In this document: piece by piece, positions 49,201 through 61,540 of the stretch
How positions within the stretch are numbered: position 1 is the stretch's first letter
Layout of the letters: every line of letters starts with the position of its first letter
DNA from: Taxillus chinensis
Lineage: Eukaryota > Streptophyta > Magnoliopsida > Santalales > Loranthaceae
NCBI GenBank assembly: GCA_023512835.1
Contig: CM042091.1
Span: forward strand, 25,065,506 to 25,129,505
Direction: 5' to 3'
Length of the DNA: 64,000 nucleotides
Position numbers and translations under genes: made by a program
Notes under the pieces: model-generated
What the model was told of the DNA's origin: nothing
Databases searched by the model: none
What the model saw: the letters and a program-made list of their open reading frames with translations, nothing else

Positions 49201-52200
49201 TTTTTGTTTCATTTGCAAACCAAAAAACTAGAGTCTTCAAGTTTGTATTGATTATTTAGTTCATTTCTAATGGATTGAGTGAATCAATTGACTAACAAAG
49301 TCGAATATCAATAAATGATTAAAAGGACACATGATGTATGTGTCTCAATCGATGGGACATACTCTACGGGGTGAGTTAGTTTCCTACGACGCGTGTAATG
49401 AATGCTTGTCAATAACAAACGCCCGAAGTCAATGACCTTTTTAAAATGGATAAACCAGTTTTTTGGTTGAATTACAAACCCAACTAAAAGAGATAAACCC
49501 TATTTTTGTTTCAATTACAAAGCATAAAGCTAGAGTGTGGAGGGTTGAATTGATTATTTAGTTCATTTTGACGCATTGAGTATATCAATTAACTAATGAA
49601 TATTAATATTGATAAATGATGAAAAGGACACATGACATACGTGGCTCAATCAATGGGACATAATCCTCGGTGGTGAGTTACTTCTACTCCGGCGTCTAAT
49701 CCACGCAAGTCAATAACGAATGCATGAAGTCGAAGACTCTATTAAAATGGATAAACCTTGTTTTTTTTTCAATTACAAACCAAAATGCTAGAGTGTTCAG
49801 GGTTGTATTGATTACTTAGTTCATTTCTGATGCATTGAGTGGATTAATCAACAAACAAATACTAAGATCAATAAATGATTAAAGGCACACATGATGTACG
49901 TGGCTGAATCGATGGGACATACTCCACGGCGGTGAGTTACATCCTACTACGTGTCTAATCCAGCTTGTCAATAACAAACACATGAAGTCAAACACTCTAC
50001 TAAAATGCATAAACCCTGTTTTTGTTTTAATTACAAACCAAAAAACTAGTGTCTTGAGGGTTTTATTGATTGTTTAGTTCATTTCCAACGCATTGAGTGA
50101 ATCAATTAACTAACAAAGATGAATATCAATAAATGATTAAAAGGACACATGATTTACGTGTCTCAATCGATGGTACATATTTCACGGCGGTGAGTTAGTT
50201 TTCTACAAAGCCGTATAATCAATGCTTGTCAATAACAAACGCACGAAGTCGGTGACCTTTTTAAAATGGATAAACATTGTCTTTGTTTCAATTACACCAA
50301 AATGCTAGAGTGTTCAGGGTTGTATTGATTACTTAGTTCATTTTTGACGCATTGAGTGGATTAATCAAAAAACAAATATTCAGATATAAATGATTAAAGG
50401 CACACATTCCGTATGTGGCTGAATCGATGGGACATACTCCACGGCGTTGAGTTACATCCTACCTCTCGTCTAATCCATGCTTGTAAATAACGAACACATG
50501 AAGTCAAAGACTCTACTAAAATGCATAACGCTATTTTTTGTTTCATTTGCAAACCAAAAAACTAGAGTCTTCAAGTTTGTATTGATTATTTAGTTCATTT
50601 CTAATGGATTGAGTGAATCAATTGACTAACAAAGTCGAATATCAATAAATGATTAAAAGGACACATGATGTATGTGTCTCAATCGATGGGACATACTCTA
50701 CGGCGGTGAGTTAGTTCCCTACGACGCGTGTAATGAATGCTTGTCAATAACAAACGCCGAAGTCAATGACCTTTTTAAAATGGATAAACCAGTTTTTTGG
50801 TTGAATTACAAACCCAACTAAAAGAGATAAACCCTATTTTTGTTTCAATTACAAAGCATAAAGCTAGAGTGTGGAGGGTTGAATTGATTATTTAGTTCAT
50901 TTCGACGCATTGAGTATACCAATTAACTAATGAATATTAATATTGATAAATGATGAAAAGGACACATGACATACGTGGCTCAATCAATGGGACATACTCC
51001 TGGTGGTGAGTTACTTCCTAGTCGCGTCTAATCCACGCAGTCAATAACGAATGCATGAAGTCGAAACTCTATTAAAATGGATAAACCTTGTTTTTTTTCA
51101 ATTACAAACCAAAATGCTAGAGTGTTCAGGGTTGTATTGATTACTTAGTTCATTTCGATGCATTGAGTGGATTAATCAACAAACAAATACTAAGATCAAT
51201 AAATGATTAGAGGCACACATGATGTACGTGGCTGAATCGATGGGACATACTCCACGGCGGTGAGTTACATCCTACTACGTGTCTAATCCACGCTTGTCAA
51301 TAACAAACAAATGAAGTCAAACATTCTACTAAAATGCATAAACCCTGTTTTTGTTTTAATTACAAACCAAAAAACTAGTGTCTTGAGGGTTTTATTGATT
51401 GTTTAGTTCATTTCCAACGCATTGAGTGAATCAATTAACTAACAAAGATGAATATCAATAAATGATTAAAAGGACACGTGATTTACGTGTCTCAATCGAT
51501 GGTACATATTTCACGGCGGTGAGTTAGTTTTCTACAACGCGTATAATCAATGCTTGTCAATAACAAACCACCAAGTCGGTGACCTTTTTAAAATGGATAA
51601 ACATTGTCTTTGTTTCAATTACACCAAAATGCTAGAGTGTTCAGGGTTGTATTGATTACTTAGTTCATTTCTGACGCATTGAGTGGATTAATCAAAAAAC
51701 AAATATTCAGATTAAATGATTAAAGGCACACATTTCGTATGTGGCTGAATTGATGGGACATACTCCACGGCGTTGAGTTACATCCTACCTCTCGTCTAAT
51801 CCACGCATGTAAATAACGAACGCACGAAGTCAAAGACTCTACTAAAATGCATAATGCTATTTTTGTTTCATTTGCAAACCAAAAAACTAGAGTCTTCAAG
51901 TTTGTATTGATTATTTAGTTCATTTCTAATGGATTGAGTGAATTAATTGACTAACAAAGTCGAATATCAATAAATGATTAAAAGGACACATGATGTATGT
52001 GTCTCAATCGATGGGACATACTCTACGCGGTGAGTTAGTTTCCTACGACGTGTAATGAATGCTTGTCAATAACAAACGCCCGAAGTCAATGACCTTTTTA
52101 AAATGGATAAACCAGTTTTTGGTTGAATTACAAACCCAACTAAAAGAGATAAACCCTATTTTTTTTCAATTACAAAGCATAAAGCTAGAGTGTGGAGGGT

Positions 52201-55200
52201 TGAATTGATTATTTAGTTCATTTCTGACGCATTGAGTATACCAATTAACTAATGAATATTAATATTGATAAATGATGAAAAGGACACATGACATACGTGG
52301 CTCAATCAATGGGACATAATCCTCGGTGGTGAGTTACTTCTACTCCGCGTCTAATCCACGCAAGTCAATAACGAATGCATGAAGTCGAAGACTCTATTAA
52401 AATGGATAAACCTTTTTTTTTTTTCCAATTACAAACCAAAATGCTAGAGTGTTCAGGGTTGTATTGATTACTTAGTTCATTTCGATGCATTGAGTGGATT
52501 AATCAACAAACAAATACTAAGATCAATAAATGATTAAAGGCACACATGATGTACGTGGCTGAATCGATGGGACATACTCCACGGCGGTGAGTTACATCCT
52601 ACTACGTGTCTAATCCACGCTTGTCAATAACAAACAAATGAAGTCAAACATTCTACTAAAATGCATAAACCCTGTTTTTGTTTTAATTACAAACCAAAAA
52701 ACTAGTGTCTTGAGGGTTTTATTGATTGTTTAGTTCATTTCCAACGCATTGAGTGAATCAATTAACTAACAAAGATGAATATCAATGAATGATTAAAAGG
52801 ACACGTGATTTACGTGTCTCAATCGATGGTACATATTTCACGGCGGTGAGTTAGTTTTCTACAACGCGTATAATCAACGCTTGTCAATAACAAACGCACG
52901 AAGTCAGTGACCTTTTTAAAATGGATAAACATTGTCTTTGTTTCAATTACACCAAAATGCTAGAGTGTTCAGGGTTGTATTGATTACTTAGTTTATTTCT
53001 GACGCATTGAGTGGATTAATCAAAAAACAAATATTCAGATTAAATGATTAAAGGCACACATTCCGTATGTGGCTGAATTGATGGGACATACTCCACGGCG
53101 TTGAGTTACATCCTACCTCTCGTCTAATCCACGCTTGTAAATAACGAACGCACGAAGTCAAAGACTCTACTAAAATGCATAACGCTTATTTTTTGTTTCA
53201 TTTGCAAACCAAAAAACTAGAGTCTTCAAGTTTGTATTGATTATTTAGTTCATTTCTAATGGATTGAGTGAATCAATTGACTAACAAAGTCGAATATCAA
53301 TAAATGATTAAAAGGACACATGATGTATGTGTCTCAATCGATGGGACATACTCTACGGCGGTGAGTTAGTTTCCTACGACGCGTGTAATGAATGCTTGTC
53401 AATAACAAACGCCCGAAGTCAATGACCTTTTTAAAATGGATAAACCAGTTTTTGGTTGAATTACAAACCCAACTAAAAGAGATAAACCCTATTTTTGTTT
53501 CAATTACAAAGCATAAAGCTAGAGTGTGGAGGGTTGAATTGATTATTTAGTTCATTTCTGACGCATTGAGTATACCAATTAACTAATGAATATTAATATT
53601 GATAAATGATGAAAAGGACACATGACATACGTGGCTCAATCAATGGGACATAATCCTCGGTGGTGAGTTACTTCTACTCCGCGTCTAATCCACGCAAGTC
53701 AATAACGAATGCATGAAGTCGAAGACTCTATTAAAATGGATAAACCTTTTTTTTTTTTCAATTACAAACCAAAATGCTAGAGTGTCCAGGGTTGTATTGA
53801 TTACTTACTTCATTTCTGATGCATTGAGTGGATTAATCAACAAACAAATACTAAAATCAATAAATGATTAGAGGCACACATGATGTACGTGGCTGAATCG
53901 ATGGGACATACTCCACGGCGGTGAGTTACATCCTACTACGTGTCTAATCCACGCTTGTCAATAACAAACAAATGAAGTCAAACATTCTACTAAAATGCAT
54001 AAACCCTGTTTTTGTTTTAATTACAAACCAAAAAACTAGTGTCTTGAGGGTTTTATTGATTGTTTAGTTCATTTCCAACGCATTGAGTGAATCAATTAAC
54101 TAACAAAGATGAATATCAATAAATGATTAAAAGGACACGTGATTTACGTGTCTCAATCGATGGTACATATTTCACGGCGGTGAGTTAGTTTTCTACAACG
54201 CGTATAATCAACGCTTGTCAATAACAAATGCACGAAGTCGGTGACCTTTTTAAAATGGATAAACATTGTCTTTGTTTCAATTACACCAAAATGCTAGAGT
54301 GTTCAGGGTTGTATTGATTACTTAGTTCATACGCATTGAGTGGATTAATCAAAAAACAAATATTCAGATTAAATGATTAAAGGCACACATTCCGTATGTG
54401 GCTGAATTGATGGGACATACTCCACGGCGTTGAGTTACATCCTACCTCTCGTCTAATCCATGCTTGTAAATAACTAACGCACGAAGTCAAAGACTCTACT
54501 AAAATGCATAACGCTATTTTTGTTTCATTTGCAAACCAAAAAACTAGAGTCTTCAAGTTTGTATTGATTATTTAGTTCATTTCTAATGGATTGAGTGAAT
54601 TAATTGACTAACAAAGTCGAATATCAATAAATGATTAAAAGGACACATGATGTATGTGTCTCAATCGATGGGACATACTCTAGGCGGTGAGTTAGTTTCC
54701 TACGACGCGTGTAATGAATGCTTGTCAATAACAAACGCCGAAGTCAATGACCTTTTTAAAATGGATAAACCAGTTTTTGGTTGAATTACAAACCCAACTA
54801 AAAGAGATAAACCCTATTTTTGTTTCAATTACAAAGCATAAAGCTAGAGTGTGGAGGGTTGAATTGATTTATTTAGTTCATTTCTGACGCATTGAGTATA
54901 CCAATTAACTAATGAATATTAATATTGATAAATGATGAAAAGGACACATGACATACGTGGCTCAATCAATGGGACATAATCCTGGTGGTGAGTTACTTCT
55001 ACTCGCGTCTAATCCACAAGTCAATAACGAATGCATGAAGTCGAAGACTCTATGAAAATGGATAAACCTTGTTTTTTTTTTCAATTACAAACCAAAATGC
55101 TAGAGTGTCCAGGGTTGTATTGATTACTTACTTCATTTCTGATGCATTGAGTGGATTAATCAACAAACAAATACTAAGATCAATAAATGATCAGAGGCAC

Positions 55201-56852
55201 ACATGATGTACGTGGCTGAATCGATGGGACATACTCCAGGCGGTGAGTTACATCCTACTACGTGTCTAATCCACGCTTGTCAATAACAAACAAATGAAGT
55301 CAAACATTCTACTAAAATGCATAAACCCCGTTTTTGTTTTAATTACAAACCAAAAAACTAGTGTCTTGAGGGTTTTATTGATTGTTTAGTTCATTTCCAA
55401 CGCATTGAGTGAATCAATTAACTAACAAAGATGAATATCAATGAATGATTAAAAGGACACGTGATTTACGTGTCTCAATCGATGGTACATATTTCATGGC
55501 GGTGAGTTAGTTTTCTACAACGCGTATAATCAACGCTTGTCAATAACAAACGCACGAAGTCAGTGACCTTTTTAAAATGGATAAACATTGTCTTTGTTTC
55601 AATTACACCAAAATGCTAGAGTGTCACGGGGTTGTATTGATTACTTAGTTCATTTCTGACGCATTGAGTGGATTAATCAAAAAACAAATATTCAGATTAA
55701 ATGATTAAAGGCACACATTCCGTATGTGGCTGAATTGATAGGACATACTCCACGCGTTGAGTTACATCCTACCTCTCGTCTAATCCACGCTTGTAAATAA
55801 CGAACGCACGAAGTCAAAGACTCTACTAAAATGCATAACGCTATTTTTGTTTCATTTGCAAACCAAAAAACTAGAGTCTTCAAGTTTGTATTTATTATTT
55901 AGTTCATTTCTAATGGATTGAGTGAATTAATTGACTAACAAAGTCGAATATCAATAAATGATTAAAAGGACACATGATGTATGTGTCTCAATCGATGGGA
56001 CATACTCTACGGCGGTGAGTTAGTTTCCTACGACGCGTGTAATGAATGCTTGTCAATAACAAACGCCCCAAAGTCAATGACCTTTTTAAAATGGATAAAC
56101 CAGTTTTTGGTTGAATTACAAACCCAACTAAAAGAGATAAACCCTATTTTTGTTTCAATTACAAAGCATAAAGCTAGAGTGTGGAGGGTTGAATTGATTA
56201 TTTAGTTCATTTCCGACGCATTGAGTATACCAATTAACTAATGAATATTAATATTGATAAATGATGAAAAGGACACATGACATACGTGGCTCAATCAATG
56301 GGACATAATCCTCGGTGGTGAGTTACTTCCACTCCGCGTCTAATCCACGCAAGTCAATAACGAATGCATGAAGTCGAAGACTCTATTAAAATGGATAAAC
56401 CTTTTTTTTTCAATTACAAACCAAAATGCTAGAGTGTTCAGGGTTGTATTGATTACTTAGTTCATTTCTGATGCATTGAGTGGATTAATCAACAAACAAA
56501 TACTAAGATCAATAAATGATCAGAGGCACACATGATGTACGTGGCTGAATTGATGGGACATACTCCACGGCGGTGAGTTACATCCTACTACGTGTCTAAT
56601 CCACGCTTGTCAATAACAAACAAATAAAGTCAAACATTCTACTAAAATGCATAAACGCTGTTTTTCTTTTAATTACAAACCAAAAAACTAGTGTCTTGAG
56701 GGTTTTATTGATTGTTTAGTTCATTTCCAACGCATTGAGTGAATCAATTAACTAACAAAGATGAATATCAACGAATGATTAAAAGGACACGTGATTTACG
56801 TGTCTCAATCGATGGTACATATTTCATGGCGGTGAGTTAGTTTTCTACAACG

Positions 56853-57862
56853 CGTATAATCAACGCTTGTCAATAACAAACGCACGAAGTCATTGACCTT
56901 TTTAAAATGGATAAACATTGTGTTTGTTTCAATTACACCAAAAATGCTAGAGTGTTCAGGGTTGTATTGATTACTTAGTTTATTTCGACGCATTGAGTGG
57001 ATTAATCAAAAAACAAATATTCAGATTAAATGATTAAAGGCACACATTCCAGTATGTGGCTGAATTGATGGGACATACTCCTCGGCGTTGAGTTACATCA
57101 TACCTCTCGTCTAATCCACGCTTGTAAATAACGAAGCATGAAGTCAAAGACTCTACTAAAATGCATAACGCTATTTTTGTTTCATTTGCAAACCAAAAAA
57201 CTAGAGTCTTCAAGTTTGTATTGATTATTTAGTTCATTTCTAATGGATTGAGTGAATTAATTGACTAACAAAGTCGAATATCAATAAATGATTAAAAGGA
57301 CACATGATGTATGTGTCTCAATCGATGGGACATACTCTACGGCGGTGAGTTAGTTTCCCTACGACGCGTGTAATGAATGCTTGTCAATAACAAACGCCCG
57401 AAGTCAATGACCTTTTAAAATGGATAAACCAGTTTTTGGTTGAATTACAAACCCAACTAAAAGAGATAAACCCTATTTTCGTTTCAATTACAAAGCATAA
57501 AGCTAGAGTGTGGAGGGTTGAATTGATTTATTTAGTTCATTTATAAATAGCATTGAGTATACCAATTAACTAATGAATATTAATATTGATAAATGATGAA
57601 AAGGACACATGCCATATGTGGCTCAATCAATGGGACATATCCTGGTGGTGAGTTACTTCCACTCCGCGTCTAATCCACGCAAGTCAATAACGAATGCATG
57701 AAGTCGAAGACTCTATTAAAATGGATAAACCTTTTTTTTTTCAATTACAAACCAAAATGCTAGAGTGTTCAGGGTTGTATTGATTACTTAGTTCATTTTC
57801 GATGCATTGAGTGGATTAATCAACAAACAAATACTAAGATCAATAAATGATCAGAGGCATCT
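56853..57862. repeat. Partial terminal higher-order unit
   Basis: About 1010 bp: monomers 1-3 and most of 4, stopping at GATCAGAGGCA; then TCT precedes LTR_F. It has more indels than central units, such as TTCATTTATAAATAGCATTG near 57540 where the others have TTCATTTCTGACGCATTG. Confidence 0.9.
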
Positions 57863-59375
57863 TGATAACGTGCATTTTATGCCGTTATTCTAGTGTTTAT
57901 TTAGGATGGTTAAGAGCATGATTAGAGCCCTTATTGCTTCATATATCATATATATTTGCTCTAACCCCTAGGAAGATGCTAGTTGCAAATACATGCGCTT
58001 TTAAGTCGTTTTGGCAGGTTTTGGACCTCACTTTTGACATAGTAGATGGCCTCAAACAATTGGCGTGCAAGAACAAAAAGTTTCTTAGAATGATGTCAAC
58101 TACACCGCAGAGAAATTTCAGAGCATTTGGAGCTGATTTTGAGTTGCACGTGAATTCACCCAATTCACGTGCAAGCATATTTTTGCCTCTCAGGCCTCTA
58201 CATGATGCAAGGAAGCTTGGGGAGAAGTTTGAGCTGATTTGGAGGTGCACGTGAATTCACCATATCACGTGCAAATTGGCGTGCCAGAGATATTTTTGGA
58301 CCGATCCAATCGTTTTTCCATGCTGATCATTTGTTCCCGAAGGCCCAAGTCCAAATTGTGGATGGAAGATAGAGTTTTTAATGTTTCGAGTGTTACTTAT
58401 CAAAACTACGTCGTTTTGGTAAGTGGGCTAGGTTACACACCTCAAGGCCCATCCAACCTCTATAAATAAGGCATCCACGCCCCATGCTTTGTAAGCCTAA
58501 CCCCCACACACGTTTTAGAGAGAGAGAGAGAGGCTCCACGACTTGGAGGTGCTCCTTGACCTAGGAGAGCAGCCGCCGTCGCGAGCCGTCGCGGATTTTG
58601 GAGCCTGGATTTGAAGCTTTGCGTGCGCGTGATCAAGAAGAAGATGTTGAGCTTTTCGCCCCTTGTGTTTGCTTGTAATCATGCGTGAGTAGTCTTTTAA
58701 TCTAGGGGAGCAATGTAGCCCCCCTTGTTGCTTTGCTATGTTTATGAATATTGGGTTTGGATGATTGAGTTTTGCATGTTTTATGAATCTGTTCTTAATT
58801 CTATCTTTGGATGTACACCTTGGTATTCTTAGCCCTAGTCCGGGGCTGATTGAGATTCATAACTTATTTGTAATTGGTGTGATCATTATCCTTTTGCAAG
58901 TATGATTTATTGGCTTTGCATGTTTGTGTGTTTAGATGACCATTCTGGCATACAACTCTTAAAAGGACCTCAATGACCATTTGTTGTCCTTGGCTTATGT
59001 TTAGCATGTTTTCAATCGGACAACCCTAATATCATGAACCAAGAGATAACATAGGGAGGTGAAATTGTGACCCTAGATGCTTTTAATCCTTGAATCTTAA
59101 TCCTAAAATCACTTTACTTTCTTTGTTTATTTAGAAAACCAAATAAAAATTAGATCTTTAGTTTAAAAAAAGAAAACTTTTTGCCAAGACATTTTATAGA
59201 ACAAGAGTAATTGGGTGCTTTGATTTGAGAACTAGAGAACTAGGCTAATCCTCGTGGGTTCGACCCCTTTCTTGCTGCTATTCTTTTAGTGCAAACTTAG
59301 GGAATTTATTATCTTGAAGAGAGATTTAACGACATTAGCTAGCTCTTTTAGAGAGGCTAAAAATCTTGTATGTCA
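57863..59375 (+). repeat. LTR_F, 5' LTR of element 4
   Basis: 1513 bp from TGATAACGTG to CTTGTATGTCA. TATA (TCTATAAATA) at 58459-58468, GA microsatellite near 58517-58531, imperfect inverted repeat 58395-58424, CACGTG boxes near 58147, 58167, 58246 and 58266. It is somewhat more diverged than the minus-strand LTRs. Confidence 0.93.
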
Positions 59376-59585
59376 AATTGGCGCCATTGCCGGGGGATTC
59401 AACGGTTAACTAGTTTTTAGAAATCAACATTGAGTGAAATTGTTTGAATTCTGATCTTGGTGCTTTATTTTGTCTTTTATTTTCTGTTATTTTGTGTTCT
59501 TTATTTGTTTATTTTGCATTGTTCGAGACGCTGGGTGTGTTCTTGTTGTTTTACAGGAACATACATCAAGGATTCCTAGTTGTGC
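59376..59585 (+). other. 5' leader and tRNA-Asp primer-binding site (element 4)
   Basis: PBS at 59379-59395 with one change (TGGCGCCATTGCCGGGG; A for G at the eighth base) from the tRNA-Asp complement seen in the other copies. A T-rich leader ends in TTTACAGG (about 59551-59557), 30 nt before the gag ATG at 59586. Confidence 0.85.
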
Positions 59586-61540
59586 ATGCAAAGAGAGGAG
59601 GATATACAATTTACGGGAACTCGAAAGGTTGTTTAGAGCTCGTCGTAGAGCAACTAGGGAAGCAAGACGTGAGGCGGAAGAAGCATTGCAAGGCTTGGAG
59701 CAATCCGTAGGCGACTTGATGGCAGATCTCGGACCTGATGGTGGTGCACCGCAAGGAGGGGCCAATTACAATGGCCAATATCCAGGAAGAAGAGGGTAAT
59801 AGGTTTATGCCTAGAACCTTCTTAGATTATGCAAGGCCGATGATGTCGGACCATTATTTGGGGATTCGGCACAAGAGTCCAAGCGAATAGCTTCGGAAAG
59901 CCTGGCATTGATCAACATGGTGAGCAACAACGCGTTTGGAGGAACAGTCGTGGATGATCCACACCAGCATTTGATGAGGTTCTACCAGGTGTGTGACACC
60001 ATCAAGATCAACAATGTGTCGGAAGAGGCCATAAAGCTAAGGCTTTTCCCTTTCTCTTTAAGGGAAAGAGCTCTTGGCTGGTTCAACGATCTGCCAACAG
60101 GTTCAATCAACACTTGGGAGGAGATGCGGACCAAGTTCATGTCAAAGTACTTCCCTCCTTCCAAGGTGATCCAGCTCGAGGAGAGATTAGCAGGTTCAGG
60201 CAAGATGAGATGGAGACTCTTCATGAAGCTTGGGAGCGTTTCAAAGACTTAGTGCGAAGATGCCCTGATCATGGAAGACCCCAGTGGATTCAAATTGAAT
60301 CTTTCTACACAGTCTTCAGTCCCATTCACAAGACAAGGTGAATGCAACTGCTGGAGGATGCTTGATGAATCTAGAGCCTGACGCAGCAAGAGAGCTCTTG
60401 GAGAGGCTGTCATTAGCTGATTGGCAGTGGTCTAATGTGCGTACTTCAAAGCCAAGGGAGAAGATTGCTCAGGTTGAAAATTCTTCCAATGATGTGCAAA
60501 CACGGATTCAAGCTTTAGTGAAAGGCATGGAAGTATTGGCTCTTAAAGTTGAAGGATCACAAGCTTTACCGGTAGTTGAGCGAGGCTGGAGTGGAGTGAA
60601 GAAGCAAATTATGTTGGAGGAAAGGGCTTGTACCAAAAACAGCAATTTTATCCTCAACAACAACAACTAGGGTACAAACCGAATCAGCAGCAATCTCAAC
60701 CATTTCGGAGAACTCGGAACCGAGGGGGAGATACCTCATTTCAAGACAAATATGTGCCTCCGGGGATGAAGCAAAATCCGTATGCTACGGATAATTATTT
60801 ACACCCACCTCCAGGATTCGAGCGAAATGACCTCGGCCTCAACAAAGAAAGAGGAAGGGTATATCGGAATGTGGATGAGCCAACCAAAAGAGAGGATAAT
60901 TTGGAGGAAAGGGTAGTCACACTAGAATCTTCAATTCGGAATATGGAGACTTCATTTAAGAGTATGGAGAAGTTACTTGTGAGCATGGCACAGAATGCTA
61001 ATCAAAGGGTGTCCACCAACACTTTTCCAAGTGACACCGAGGTGAACCCCAAGGAGAGTTGCAAGGCTATCACTCTAAGGAGCGGGAAGACACTAAATGA
61101 AGCCGAAGAGCCTAAGAAGAAGGCAATTCCCTAGAAGAACAAAGCAGACCCTTGGAAGGCGATGACCAAGGAAAATCAGATAAAAGTGAAGAAAAAGTGC
61201 AAGAAAAGAAGGACAAGCAACCGAGTCAAGACAGAATAGTGAAGAACAAAGCAAGAGCTCAGCCTAGTATGCCATTTCCTCGGAGGCCGAGGAACCGGAG
61301 GGTTGAAGAAGAGTATGAGCGCTTCCCGAGTTTGTTCAAGAAGCTTGAGATTAACATTCCATTTGTAGAAGTTTTGGAGCAGATGCCTAGGTACAGAAAA
61401 TACATCAAAGATTTTGTGACAAAGAAGAGGAAATATGGGGATCATGAGACGGTGGCGATCACTAACGAGGTGAGCGGTGTTGTTCAACGAGTTTGCCCAT
61501 CAAGCATAAAGATCCGGGCAGCTTTAATCTCCCTTGTGTG
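59586..61540 (+). pseudogene. gag: gag of element 4
   Basis: ATG at 59586 in MQREEDIQFT; a 2-base loss near 59613 shifts the frame into RELERLFRARRRA. The gag capsid domain follows (LMRFYQVCDTIKINN, LRLFPFSLRERALGWFN, WEEMRTKFMSKYFPP, LHEAWERFKDLVRRCP), then LLERLSLADWQW, a Gln-rich stretch, KYVPPGMKQNPYATDNY, a coiled coil, KAITLRSGKTLNEAEE, a stop at 61132, and KKLEINIPFVEVLEQM. No CCHC knuckle was seen. Several frame changes between 59800 and 60670. Confidence 0.88.

Larger units (their letters stand above)
32912..57862. repeat. Satellite array: pentameric higher-order repeat of about 1.33 kb
   Basis: An uninterrupted 24.95-kb direct tandem array. Units begin (CGTATAATCAA) at 32912, 34245, 35578, 36911, 38240, 39569, 40899, 42228, 43561, 44891, 46217, 47549, 48881, 50212, 51540, 52867, 54201, 55523 and 56853; lengths are 1322-1334 bp, and the last is cut at 57862. 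Each unit holds five diverged monomers (about 254, 259, 300, 260, 260 bp) sharing TTAGTTCATTT, GCATTGAGT and a CATACT...GGTGAGTTA end. It is AT-rich, with no ORF of any length that is conserved. It could be centromeric or pericentromeric; this is inferred from the higher-order structure and the Athila-type neighbours. Confidence 0.97.

Noticed and set aside
32912..57862. Regularly spaced repeats considered as a CRISPR array or rDNA spacer
   Set aside because: There are no unique spacers between short repeats and no rRNA nearby; the whole monomer repeats, as in satellite DNA.
57858..57862. A shared target site between LTR_E and LTR_F flanks
   Set aside because: CGTAT and CATCT match neither directly nor as reverse complements.
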